Assembly: GCA_000622025.1 (NCBI GenBank)
Contig: KK211390.1
Location: 1 to 64,000 of the forward strand
Reading direction: 5' to 3'
From: Lachnospiraceae bacterium AD3010
Lineage (GTDB): Bacteria; Bacillota; Clostridia; Lachnospirales; Lachnospiraceae
Length of the DNA: 64,000 nucleotides
Shown here piece by piece: positions 17,974 to 25,412 of the stretch. A model generated the notes under the pieces. It ran no database searches. It saw nothing but the letters and a program-made list of their open reading frames with translations, and was not told the origin of the DNA. Each line of letters opens with the position of its first letter. The stretch's first letter is position 1. Both the position numbers and the translations under genes were made by a program.

Positions 17974-18085
17974 TCCTCTCATTGTTCGATATTACTCGCT
18001 CAAGGGTGGCACCTTCCCGTTTCTGCGGGAGGTTGTCGTGACTTCATAGATCCTTTGCATCTCCATCACTCTTAATAAGAGAATA
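17974..18085 (-). promoter_or_regulatory. SAM-I (S-box) riboswitch aptamer
   Basis: Read on the minus strand, the leader begins CTCTTATTAAGAGTGATGGA and ends AATGAGAGGA; CTCTTAT pairs with ATGAGAG as P1. Between them are the conserved blocks GATCTATGAAG, CACGACAACC, a CCCGC/GGGAAGG hairpin, AAGGTGCCA, and GAGCGAGTAATATCG. Together these are the S-box signature. SAM binding stabilises P1 and leaves the terminator at 17931-17959 free to form. The gene controlled, metK, makes the ligand. Confidence 0.93.
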
Positions 18086-18117
18086 TTACCATATTCATTT
18101 GTGAACTCTCGACTACT

Positions 18118-18146
18118 AATGTACTCTAAGAGTGCTTTTCTGTCAA
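18118..18146 (-). promoter_or_regulatory. Promoter of metK
   Basis: A consensus TTGACA (18146-18141), a 17-bp spacer and TACATT (18123-18118) lie directly after the rubrerythrin stop codon. Transcription would start near 18111, about 26 bases before the S-box aptamer. Confidence 0.75.
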
Positions 18147-18689
18147 TCAGAAATTCTCCTCATGAACCTCGAAGAATGACTGGGGATGTGCACAGACAGG
18201 ACAAGCCGCGGGAGCCTTTGTTCCAACAACGATATGTCCGCAGTTACGGCATTCCCATACCTTTACTTCGCTCTTTTCGAATACCTGCTTTGCTTCCACA
18301 TTCTGAAGGAGCTTCCTGTATCTTTCCTCATGCATCTTCTCGATAGCTGCCACGCCGCGGAACTTTGCTGCCAGTGCTGTGAAGCCCTCTTCCTCGGCTT
18401 CCTTAGCCATACGCTCGTACATATCGGTCCACTCGAAGTTCTCTCCGTCTGCTGCTGCAGCGAGGTTTTCCTCAACCGTTCCGAGCATTCCAAGCTCCTT
18501 AAACCAGAGCTTTGCATGCTCCTTTTCATTATCTGCGGTCTTTAAGAACATTGCGGCGATCTGCTCATAGCCCGCCTTCTTTGCTACGGATGCAAAGTAA
18601 GTGTACTTATTCCTTGCCTGTGATTCTCCAGCAAATGCTTCCTGAAGATTCTTCTCTGTCTTGGTTCCTGCATAGGGATTGTTTGCCAT
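18147..18689 (-). CDS. rbr: Rubrerythrin
   Basis: 180 aa. It is a non-heme iron protein that reduces hydrogen peroxide in anaerobes. The N-terminal ferritin-like four-helix domain carries iron ligands in [25 protein letters not shown] and [11 protein letters not shown]. The C-terminal rubredoxin-like domain has the pairs CRNC and CPVC (about residues 146-164). It is a single gene with an AAAGGAGGACAG ribosome binding site and an upstream TGCTATACT extended -10-like element at about 18729-18737. It supports an oxygen-sensitive lifestyle. Confidence 0.95.
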   Translation of the reverse strand: MANNPYAGTKTEKNLQEAFAGESQARNKYTYFASVAKKAGYEQIAAMFLKTADNEKEHAKLWFKELGMLGTVEENLAAAADGENFEWTDMYERMAKEAEEEGFTALAAKFRGVAAIEKMHEERYRKLLQNVEAKQVFEKSEVKVWECRNCGHIVVGTKAPAACPVCAHPQSFFEVHEENF

Positions 18690-18741
18690 TATACTGTCCT
18701 CCTTTTTTAAAATACCTTGTCCGCTAAGTATAGCACGTTTA

Positions 18742-20193
18742 CTATATTTTGTCCTTATTTATTACTTCCTCGAAAGACGGCGGATCATAGTCATAGCCTA
18801 TACCCACACTGCCCTCCTTTATAACCACCGTTGCCGCATGGGCTGCAGCCGCTTTCAGCGCATGCTTTATCCCTTCTTCCCGCTGCCGCCCCTCATTTCT
18901 GCCTGAAATAAAGTCAACAAGGAAGGCTCCGATAAAGGAATCTCCGGCACCCAGAGCATCTGTTGCATCTACCTTTTCCACCTTATGAACGTAATAGCTC
19001 TCACCGTCATATGCGATTATGGGATCACATCCCCTTGTGCCCACCGCTATACTGCATCCCAGATCTGCGGCCTTCTTTAATACCCGTCTTATCTCCGGTT
19101 CCTTAAGGTGGCTGCAGGAGAAAAAGCCGTATTTCACATGAGGCGCTATCTTTTCGATATCCTCATCCGTAAATGCCGAATGGAAATCATAGCATATCTC
19201 GATCTTCTCTTCCTCGTGGAGACGCTTAATTGTTTCGGGAGTCACATCAGCAACCCGTCCCATAGTGATGACGTCAAAGTTCTTAACATATTCCGTCTCT
19301 TCCGGGGTGAACTGCACGGGATAGAGATCCGTTACTCCCTCCTTATTCCAGTCCAGAAAGATCCTGTCACCGTCCTCCTTTAATATTACAATGCTGTACC
19401 CGCTGGAGCCGTTTTCATCCCGGCACTTTGAAGTATCCACCCGGAGCTCCTTAAGTGTCTCCTTTAGAAGATTCCCTGCCATATCATTTCCGAATACACC
19501 GAGAAATCCCGCCTCTGCATTTAATAATGCAGCATTGCATACCACGTTGTATTCATTTCCACCGGGATACATCCTCCTTTTTTCGGGGTAGATATCCATG
19601 GTGGCTACCCCGGTACCAAGGATCCTCACCTTCTTTTTCCGGGAACTCCTTTTTTTCTTTCTGAATTCCACCGGTTCAAAGTCCTGCAGGGATGCAAGGT
19701 ATCCCCGTTCCTTGAGCTTTTCCTGAATGATATCCAGAAGTGCCTCGGAATTTGCACTTACCGTGTGATAATGATAGCCGGCAGTAACATTTTTCAAAAG
19801 ACTGGATTTGCCGCTCTTTATATCCGACAGGAAATGCTCTATATCCACCCTGCTCCCGATATTCAGATCCGCTCTCACGGTACCGTATACCTTGTGGTAG
19901 ATAAAGACATCCTGCACCAGTCCTCCGAGATCCGTTATAAGCTTCAGCTCATCAGCCACGGCCTCATCACTGTGATTTACCTTAAAAACACGAACCGCGC
20001 TTTTCTTTTTCGAAAGAAGGTAACCGTTATTAGTTGATGAGATCTCATAGCGTTCCGCACGGAGAAGGGCGATGTCCTGCACTATGACCTGACGGCTCAC
20101 ATTGAAAAGAGACGCCAGCCTCTTACCGGAAACCGGCTCCCTTTCATTTTCGAGATACTCTATTATCTTCTTTCTTCTGTCCTTTCCCTTCAT
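18742..20193 (-). CDS. NiaR-type nicotinate-sensing repressor fused to a PfkB-family kinase
   Basis: 483 aa and two known proteins in one chain. Residues 1-60 are a winged helix of the HTH_11 type ([20 protein letters not shown]). Residues 70-170 are a 3H domain with the metal and nicotinate ligands H74, E82, H141 and H143 in the NiaR/YrxA spacing. A basic linker ([10 protein letters not shown]) joins residues 187-470, a PfkB kinase with GGN at 211-213 and the catalytic GAGD at 415-418. The kinase half most resembles fructoselysine-6-kinase-like members (YLGVFGND-type and GDRIFLDWN segments). It is the last gene of the ECF operon, 4 bp after the transport ATPase. I infer a repressor that senses niacin and phosphorylates a substrate brought in by the transporter; the substrate is unknown. 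Confidence 0.85.
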   Translation of the reverse strand: MKGKDRRKKIIEYLENEREPVSGKRLASLFNVSRQVIVQDIALLRAERYEISSTNNGYLLSKKKSAVRVFKVNHSDEAVADELKLITDLGGLVQDVFIYHKVYGTVRADLNIGSRVDIEHFLSDIKSGKSSLLKNVTAGYHYHTVSANSEALLDIIQEKLKERGYLASLQDFEPVEFRKKKRSSRKKKVRILGTGVATMDIYPEKRRMYPGGNEYNVVCNAALLNAEAGFLGVFGNDMAGNLLKETLKELRVDTSKCRDENGSSGYSIVILKEDGDRIFLDWNKEGVTDLYPVQFTPEETEYVKNFDVITMGRVADVTPETIKRLHEEEKIEICYDFHSAFTDEDIEKIAPHVKYGFFSCSHLKEPEIRRVLKKAADLGCSIAVGTRGCDPIIAYDGESYYVHKVEKVDATDALGAGDSFIGAFLVDFISGRNEGRQREEGIKHALKAAAAHAATVVIKEGSVGIGYDYDPPSFEEVINKDKI

Positions 20194-20197
20194 ACGG

Positions 20198-21847
20198 TCA
20201 GGCCCCCAGTAATTCCCTTAACGCGGTGATATATGGCTTCTGCAGCTTTGCTTCCGAAAGGACCTCATCCTCCGAGAATACCTTTTCCGCACTGCCCTCC
20301 GAAAGAATCCTGCCATGTGCCATTACGATTACTCTTTCAAAATTCTCCTCCACAAAATCCATGTCATGGAGTATGGCTATCACCAGCTTTCCCTCGGAGC
20401 TTAAATGCCTTATCATGTCCCCTATGAGCTTCCTGCCTTCATAGTCCTGTGCAATTGTAGGCTCGTCCAGTATTATCACATCCGTATCCATGGCAACAAC
20501 AGATGCAATGGCGGTCATCTTCCTCTCATAGAGCTCCAGATCATAGGGATTAACGCTTTCCCTGCCCTTAAGCCCCATAAGCTCCAGAGCCTTCAGTGCT
20601 TCCTCCTTCGCCTTTTCTTCGGACATGCCTATATTCAAAGGCCCGAACATTGTTTCTTCCAGCACGTTATATTTAAATATCTGGTCATCCGGATTCTGGA
20701 AAACGTATCCCACCTTATCCGCCAGCATGGCAACGGTCTTTTTTGAAATGTCGTCGTTTTTGAAATATATACTGCCGCCAACCGGCTTTAATAGCCCTTT
20801 TAAAAGCCTTACCAGAGTTGTCTTCCCTGCGCCGTTCTGTCCGATTATGGCCGTGGGACGGTTATTCAGGGTCAGGGAAAGCTTTTGGAAAATCGGCGTT
20901 CCCTCCGTATAGTAAAAATCCACATTATCCATACGGAAGAGCTCCTCCGTATCACCGGCTTTGCTGTTTAGCCGGAGAGCGCCGGTCCCTGCCTCTTTTA
21001 AGGGTCTGATATTCTTTTCCAGAAACAGTCTCTTCGTATCCTCAAGCTTTACCGGATAAGTACCGTCCGGCAGAGAGAGACCGTATTCCCGGCATATCCT
21101 TGTGAAAGCCGGAGCCTTAATTCCGTATTCCGAAAGATCGTCCCTTGAAAAGATCTTTTCCGGTGTGTCAAAGTCGATGACCCTGCCCTCACTCATAAGG
21201 ATGATCCTGTCCGCATAATGGGCAAGCTTCTCCAGCTTCTGCTCTATCATAATGATGGTGATACCTGTTTCCGTAAGGTCATCCACCACCCTGAAGACCT
21301 CCTCGGTCCCCTGGGGATCCAGCTGGGATGTGGGTTCGTCAAGGATTATTATGTCCGGCTCCATGCAGAGGATACTGGCTATGGCAACTCTCTGCATCTG
21401 TCCCCCTGAAAGCTCAAAGGGATTTCTGTCCCTGTACTGCCATATATCCAGCCGTTTTAATACCTGTTCCACCCGTGACAGGATGATCTCAGGCTCGGTA
21501 CCAAGATTCTGGAGTCCGTATGCCACTTCATTAAAAACCGTCTCTGCTGCTCCCGACAGCTGATTAAAGGGATTCTGGAAAATGAGGCCCACAAACTCGC
21601 ACATTTCCTCCACCGGAGTCTCTTCCACGAGCCTGCCGTTCACCTCAACCCTTCCGCCATATGCTCCGTTATAAAACCTTGGAACAAGGCCGTTTATCGC
21701 CTGTCCCAGGCTGCTCTTTCCCGCACCGTTCCTGCCGGCTATCCCGATAAACTCTCCCTTTTCTATTTCCAGGGAAATATCGTTTAATGCAAGCTTCTCC
21801 GTATTGGGATATCTGTATTTTAAGTGCTCTGCTTTTATGATAGGCAT
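20198..21847 (-). CDS. ECF transporter ATPase, two ABC domains in one chain (EcfA-A')
   Basis: 549 aa from ATG 21847, which has GGAGG eight bases upstream; an earlier start at 21862 lacks such a site. Domain 1 has Walker A GRNGAGKSS (36-44), signature LSGGQMQRV (144-152) and Walker B IIILDEPTSQLD. Domain 2 has Walker A GQNGAGKTT (334-342) and Walker B VIILDEPTIAQD, but its signature is ELYERK near 435 instead of LSGGQ. It powers vitamin uptake with the T and S components encoded just upstream. The start overlaps the T gene by 13 bp. Confidence 0.92.
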   Translation of the reverse strand: MPIIKAEHLKYRYPNTEKLALNDISLEIEKGEFIGIAGRNGAGKSSLGQAINGLVPRFYNGAYGGRVEVNGRLVEETPVEEMCEFVGLIFQNPFNQLSGAAETVFNEVAYGLQNLGTEPEIILSRVEQVLKRLDIWQYRDRNPFELSGGQMQRVAIASILCMEPDIIILDEPTSQLDPQGTEEVFRVVDDLTETGITIIMIEQKLEKLAHYADRIILMSEGRVIDFDTPEKIFSRDDLSEYGIKAPAFTRICREYGLSLPDGTYPVKLEDTKRLFLEKNIRPLKEAGTGALRLNSKAGDTEELFRMDNVDFYYTEGTPIFQKLSLTLNNRPTAIIGQNGAGKTTLVRLLKGLLKPVGGSIYFKNDDISKKTVAMLADKVGYVFQNPDDQIFKYNVLEETMFGPLNIGMSEEKAKEEALKALELMGLKGRESVNPYDLELYERKMTAIASVVAMDTDVIILDEPTIAQDYEGRKLIGDMIRHLSSEGKLVIAILHDMDFVEENFERVIVMAHGRILSEGSAEKVFSEDEVLSEAKLQKPYITALRELLGA

Positions 21848-22611
21848 GACAGTATCCTCCATACAGAAACGACAATGATAAGTGCTGCAAGAATAATGCT
21901 GATGACTATGTCGGCACTGCTCTTTTTCCTGTCCGTAATATAGCTCCTCTTATTCTTCCTCCCGAATCCCCTTACTTCCAGCGCAATGGCTCTTTCCCTG
22001 GTATTGATGAGAGCGCTCATGACAACTGGAGAGATAAGCGGAAGGAAGGCCCTTATCCTGGTAAACAGGGATCCCTCCGTCTCCATGCCTCTGCTTCTCT
22101 GTGCATCAACTATGGTATCCCTTGTCTTCATCATCTGTGGTACTATCTGGAAGACCGAATTGATCACATAACCGAATTTCGGGGAAAAGCCGTTCTTTTC
22201 CATTTCTTCCACTAGATCCTGGGGTGAGGTGCTAAGGACAAATACCGCAAAGCTTAAGAGCATATTTAAGATGTTTAAGGCTATGCCCGCTGCATACAGC
22301 ACACCCTCCCTGTAAAAGGTCAGTATCCAGATATTAAACAGCGGATTCTCGTTTTTATGATAAAAAAGCCCCTGTATCAGAAAGATCACAATGATAAGGG
22401 TAAAAGAGAAAGCCACGAGAGGCAGGGCACGCCTGAAGACCCGTCCAATGACAAGCAGTATCAGGCTGCACAGTATGATAAAGGGGAAGAGCAAAAGCCT
22501 TCCCCCTATAAGCGGGATCAGTATCGCCGCAAAAACATACAGAAGCTTTGTGTAGGGATGCAGCTTATTTAAGAAGCTTCCCTTGTCAACATAGAGACTT
22601 AATGCGCTCAT
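21835..22611 (-). CDS. ECF transporter transmembrane component (EcfT)
   Basis: 258 aa. It is a membrane scaffold that couples the ATPase to the S component. Four to five hydrophobic helices lie in residues 25-120 and 225-255. The two conserved coupling motifs with Arg-Gly are AQRSRGMETEG near 168 and IALEVRGFG near 208. It lies directly after the S gene (no gap) and overlaps the ATPase gene. A dedicated EcfT with its own ATPase and S component makes this a group I (single-substrate) ECF system. Confidence 0.9.
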   Translation of the reverse strand: MSALSLYVDKGSFLNKLHPYTKLLYVFAAILIPLIGGRLLLFPFIILCSLILLVIGRVFRRALPLVAFSFTLIIVIFLIQGLFYHKNENPLFNIWILTFYREGVLYAAGIALNILNMLLSFAVFVLSTSPQDLVEEMEKNGFSPKFGYVINSVFQIVPQMMKTRDTIVDAQRSRGMETEGSLFTRIRAFLPLISPVVMSALINTRERAIALEVRGFGRKNKRSYITDRKKSSADIVISIILAALIIVVSVWRILSCLS

Positions 22612-23214
22612 TTAGTCCAGTCTTTCTATCTCTGCATTCACATCATAAAGAGCAGTAAGCTTTGCCGGAAGACCTTTAAGGATCAGGAAAGCGATAATGA
22701 CCGTAAGTATTTTGTCCGGCACATCCACCACAAGCTCATCAAGGAAGGATCCGATGACTACCGGCATCCCGTTTGCCTGTGTTATGGCAAAGAGTGCATC
22801 ACCCCATACATTACCCGTGGTGCCTCCCCAGAACATAACATTTAAGGGAGTGGAAATGATGACCGCTGCAAGTCCTCCCGCAAGAGCACATACAAAGGAC
22901 TTCGGAAATGTTTCCATAAAGCCCATCCTCGCAGTAATACCTACCGCAATACCTATGCCAAGACTTGTGAGAGCATACACGAGCGAGATATTATCTCCGG
23001 TTGTAAGACCGTATATGATATTATTGACCGCACCACAGATGCCTCCGATCACAGGACCGCCAAGAGCGGCTCCGATACAGGTTCCGATACAGTCAAGCCA
23101 CAGGGGAAGCTTCAAAAACTGTGCAAAGAGCTTTCCCAGATAATTGATACCTATGCAGGCAGGTATCAGAACTATAGTGGCTGCATTGAGTTTTGTTTTG
23201 AAAATATTAGACAT
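22612..23214 (-). CDS. ECF transporter substrate-binding S component
   Basis: 200 aa with about six hydrophobic segments. The stretch LPLWLDCIGTCIGAALGGP followed by GAVNNIIYGL resembles S components of the ECF-type family PF07155. The short C-terminal tail is charged. It would bind the substrate from outside the cell. Family members carry different vitamins, so the sequence alone does not name the ligand. The linked NiaR domain points to niacin or a niacin riboside. An AAAGGAG ribosome binding site is present, and the cysteine hydrolase ends 29 bp upstream. Confidence 0.85.
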   Translation of the reverse strand: MSNIFKTKLNAATIVLIPACIGINYLGKLFAQFLKLPLWLDCIGTCIGAALGGPVIGGICGAVNNIIYGLTTGDNISLVYALTSLGIGIAVGITARMGFMETFPKSFVCALAGGLAAVIISTPLNVMFWGGTTGNVWGDALFAITQANGMPVVIGSFLDELVVDVPDKILTVIIAFLILKGLPAKLTALYDVNAEIERLD

Positions 23215-23243
23215 GATCTTTTCTCCTTTGCCTGTTTATTTGA

Positions 23244-23810
23244 TTAGCCGGCGTTTCGCTTTTCCAAAAGATATTCGTCACCTGTCATTATCCTGACCTG
23301 AAGAGGAACAAGACCCGAAAGAACGGTTTCCACAGCCTTTTCGGTCACCTGATCCAGTCCTGAAACACAATCCCTAAGGTAAATAACCTGTGCCCCCTCA
23401 TCGATAGCGGCGAAGGCCGTTGACAGCACACAGCATTCCGCCACCACTCCGGACAGAAGAACCCTGTCCGCTTTACATACTGCCTTTTTTACATCGGGTA
23501 TTGCCAGTGATGAATATACGGATTTGCTGTAAAGAGGATAATTCTCCAATTCCCCCTTAAGTATCTCCGCCATCTCATTGGCAAAGGCGTCACTGTTAAT
23601 GTCCGCGTTTTCCCGGTTGTAATCCTTCCAGGCGCCCTCTGCACCGTCATCTGCAAGGAACCTCGTAAAGATAACGTCAAAACTGTCCCTGCCATCACGG
23701 ATAAGCTTCAAAATATTCTCCGCCGCTTTTCCGAAGCTGTGACAGCACCAGGCTCCTCCCTGTCCGTAAACATTCTGCATATCTATGACAAGCAGAAGAT
23801 CTTTTTTCAT
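23244..23810 (-). CDS. Isochorismatase-family cysteine hydrolase
   Basis: 188 aa. The fold is the nicotinamidase/isochorismatase type with the triad D10 (VIDMQN), K96 (YSKS) and C127 (GVVAECCVLSTA). The family cleaves amides or vinyl ethers. In this operon a nicotinamidase role is tempting, but the zinc site of true PncA enzymes (a DWH...H motif near residue 50) is not seen; the equivalent stretch is FTRFLADDGAEGAW. It is the first gene of the ECF/NiaR-kinase operon, directly after the promoter at 23860-23888. The substrate is uncertain. Confidence 0.8.
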   Translation of the reverse strand: MKKDLLLVIDMQNVYGQGGAWCCHSFGKAAENILKLIRDGRDSFDVIFTRFLADDGAEGAWKDYNRENADINSDAFANEMAEILKGELENYPLYSKSVYSSLAIPDVKKAVCKADRVLLSGVVAECCVLSTAFAAIDEGAQVIYLRDCVSGLDQVTEKAVETVLSGLVPLQVRIMTGDEYLLEKRNAG

Positions 23811-23833
23811 TAAATCTACGCTCCTTCAAGGTG

Positions 23834-23852
23834 ACAAGACAGATGTAAATGT
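23834..23852. promoter_or_regulatory. Candidate operator (NiaR-like) at the ECF operon start
   Basis: ACAAGACAGATGTAAATGT contains a perfect ACA-GA-TGT palindrome with ACA and TGT repeated on either side. It covers the first bases after the predicted start near 23853. A repressor bound here would block transcription. The link to the NiaR domain encoded in this operon is inference. Confidence 0.5.
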
Positions 23853-23859
23853 ATAACTG

Positions 23860-23888
23860 ATTTTACAGCCTGAAATGGCTTAAGTCAA
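23860..23888 (-). promoter_or_regulatory. Promoter of the ECF / NiaR-kinase operon
   Basis: TTGACT (23888-23883), a 17-bp spacer and TAAAAT (23865-23860) lie on the minus strand. The first gene begins at 23810 after a leader of about 42 bases. Confidence 0.75.
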
Positions 23889-23893
23889 TCGGT

Positions 23894-23922
23894 TTTTCAA
23901 AATGGGATATTTCTGATATAAT
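23894..23922 (+). promoter_or_regulatory. Promoter of the aminotransferase gene
   Basis: TTTTCA (23894-23899), a 17-bp spacer and a consensus TATAAT (23917-23922). It is back-to-back with the minus-strand promoter at 23860-23888. The leader runs through the tandem repeats at 23940-24096. Confidence 0.6.
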
Positions 23923-23939
23923 TAAGAATCTTTAAGATA

Positions 23940-24096
23940 AAGATCCTTCGCTGCCACGCAAAAGATCCTTCGCTGCCGCGCAAAAGATCCTTCGCTGCGC
24001 TCAGGATGACATTTGACAACTGTGACGCTCAGGATGACATTTGACAACTGTGACGCTCAGGATGACATTTGACAACTGTAATGCTCAGGATGACAT
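23940..24096. repeat. Tandem arrays of the dispersed repeat: three 22-bp left halves and four 28-bp right halves
   Basis: AAGATCCTTCGCTGCC units begin at 23940, 23962 and 23984 (22-bp period). GCTCAGGATGACATTTGACA units begin at 23999, 24027, 24055 and 24083 (28-bp period). The array makes up most of the 5' leader of the aminotransferase gene and has no open coding sense. Confidence 0.9.
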
Positions 24097-24113
24097 AAGA
24101 GAGGTGCCGAAAT

Positions 24114-25412
24114 ATGAAATCATATCTTGAAATGACAAAAGACGAGCTGTCCGCTGAGATAGAACTCCTCCGGGCGGAATACAGAAAATATCAGGGAATG
24201 GAGCTGAAGCTTGATATGAGCAGAGGTAAGCCCTGCCTTGACCAGCTGGATCTTTCCATGGGGATGATGGACGCTTTGAATTCCCACGCGGATCTCTCCT
24301 GTGCCGATGGCACAGACTGCCGGAATTACGGGCTTCTGGAGGGTATCCGGGAAGCAAGGGAGCTTCTCGGGGATATGATGGAGAATAATCCGAAAAATAT
24401 ACTTATCTTCGGAAATTCCTCCCTAAACGTAATGTATGACCAGATCTCCCGATCCTTTACCCACGGGGTAATGGGAAATACCCCCTGGTGCAAGCTTGAT
24501 AAGGTAAAGTGGCTCTGCCCCGTTCCCGGCTATGACAGACATTTCAGTATAACCGAGTACTTCGGTATAGAAATGCTGCCCGTACCCATGACACCCACCG
24601 GTCCCGATATGAATATAGTTGAGAAGATGGTGGCGGAGGATAAGGCCATAAAGGGCATATGGTGCGTTCCCAAATACTCAAATCCCCAGGGCTACTCATA
24701 CAGCGATGAAACGGTGAGGCGCTTCGCCAGACTGAAGAGCGCTGCCAAAGATTTCCGCATCTATTGGGACAATGCCTATGGCATACACCACCTCTACGAT
24801 GACCATCAGGATTACCTGATAGAGATACTGGCAGAGTGTAAGAGAGCCGGAAATCCGGATCTGGTATATAAGTTCTCATCCACCTCCAAGATCACGTTCC
24901 CGGGAAGCGGTCTTGCTGCCATTGCCACCAGTGCCAACAATCTGGAGGACATAAAAGCCCAGCTTAAGAACCAGACCATCGGACACGACAAGGTAAATCA
25001 GCTCCGCCATGTCCGTTTCTTTAAGGATATACACGGTATGACAGAGCACATGAGAAAGCATGCCGATATTCTCCGTCCGAAGTTCGAATCTGTGGAAAAT
25101 ATCTTTGAGGAGAATCTGGGCGGACTTGGAATCGCGGAATGGACTAAGCCGAACGGCGGCTATTTCATAAGCTTCGACGGAATGAACGGAAGTGCAAAAC
25201 TCATAGTTGACAGGGCAATGAAGGCCGGAGTCAAGCTTACACCTGCAGGCTCCACCTGGCCATATCATCACGACCCTGAAGATAAGAATATAAGGATAGC
25301 CCCGACTTACCCCACCCTTGAAGATCTTTCCACCGCTGCAAGACTTTTCACGGTCTGTGTACGGCTGGTAAGTGCGGAGCTGCTTTCAGTTCGTTCTTTC
25401 TCACATACATAA
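24114..25412 (+). CDS. PLP-dependent aminotransferase, PF12897-type aspartate aminotransferase
   Basis: 432 aa. It is a fold-type I enzyme that swaps amino groups between amino and keto acids. The pyridoxal lysine is in SSTSKITFPGSG near residue 265. The cofactor-binding WDNAYGIHHL and the substrate-binding NGGYF and RIAP segments are present. The unusual N-terminus (RGKPCLDQLDLS) and CVPKYSNPQGY mark the Asp_aminotransf group PF12897. The ribosome binding site AGAGGTG precedes ATG 24114. The last 65 bp overlap the 3' end of the convergent permease-GGDEF gene. Confidence 0.88.
   Translation: MKSYLEMTKDELSAEIELLRAEYRKYQGMELKLDMSRGKPCLDQLDLSMGMMDALNSHADLSCADGTDCRNYGLLEGIREARELLGDMMENNPKNILIFGNSSLNVMYDQISRSFTHGVMGNTPWCKLDKVKWLCPVPGYDRHFSITEYFGIEMLPVPMTPTGPDMNIVEKMVAEDKAIKGIWCVPKYSNPQGYSYSDETVRRFARLKSAAKDFRIYWDNAYGIHHLYDDHQDYLIEILAECKRAGNPDLVYKFSSTSKITFPGSGLAAIATSANNLEDIKAQLKNQTIGHDKVNQLRHVRFFKDIHGMTEHMRKHADILRPKFESVENIFEENLGGLGIAEWTKPNGGYFISFDGMNGSAKLIVDRAMKAGVKLTPAGSTWPYHHDPEDKNIRIAPTYPTLEDLSTAARLFTVCVRLVSAELLSVRSFSHT

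Noticed and set aside
17995-18040. T-box-like AGGGTGGCACC on the plus strand near metK
   Set aside because: It is the antisense of the SAM-I aptamer block GGTGCCACCC. Stem I and a T-box terminator are absent, and no plus-strand gene follows.
23940-24096. Possible CRISPR array
   Set aside because: Units of 22 and 28 bp are almost identical throughout, with no unique spacers and no cas genes nearby.
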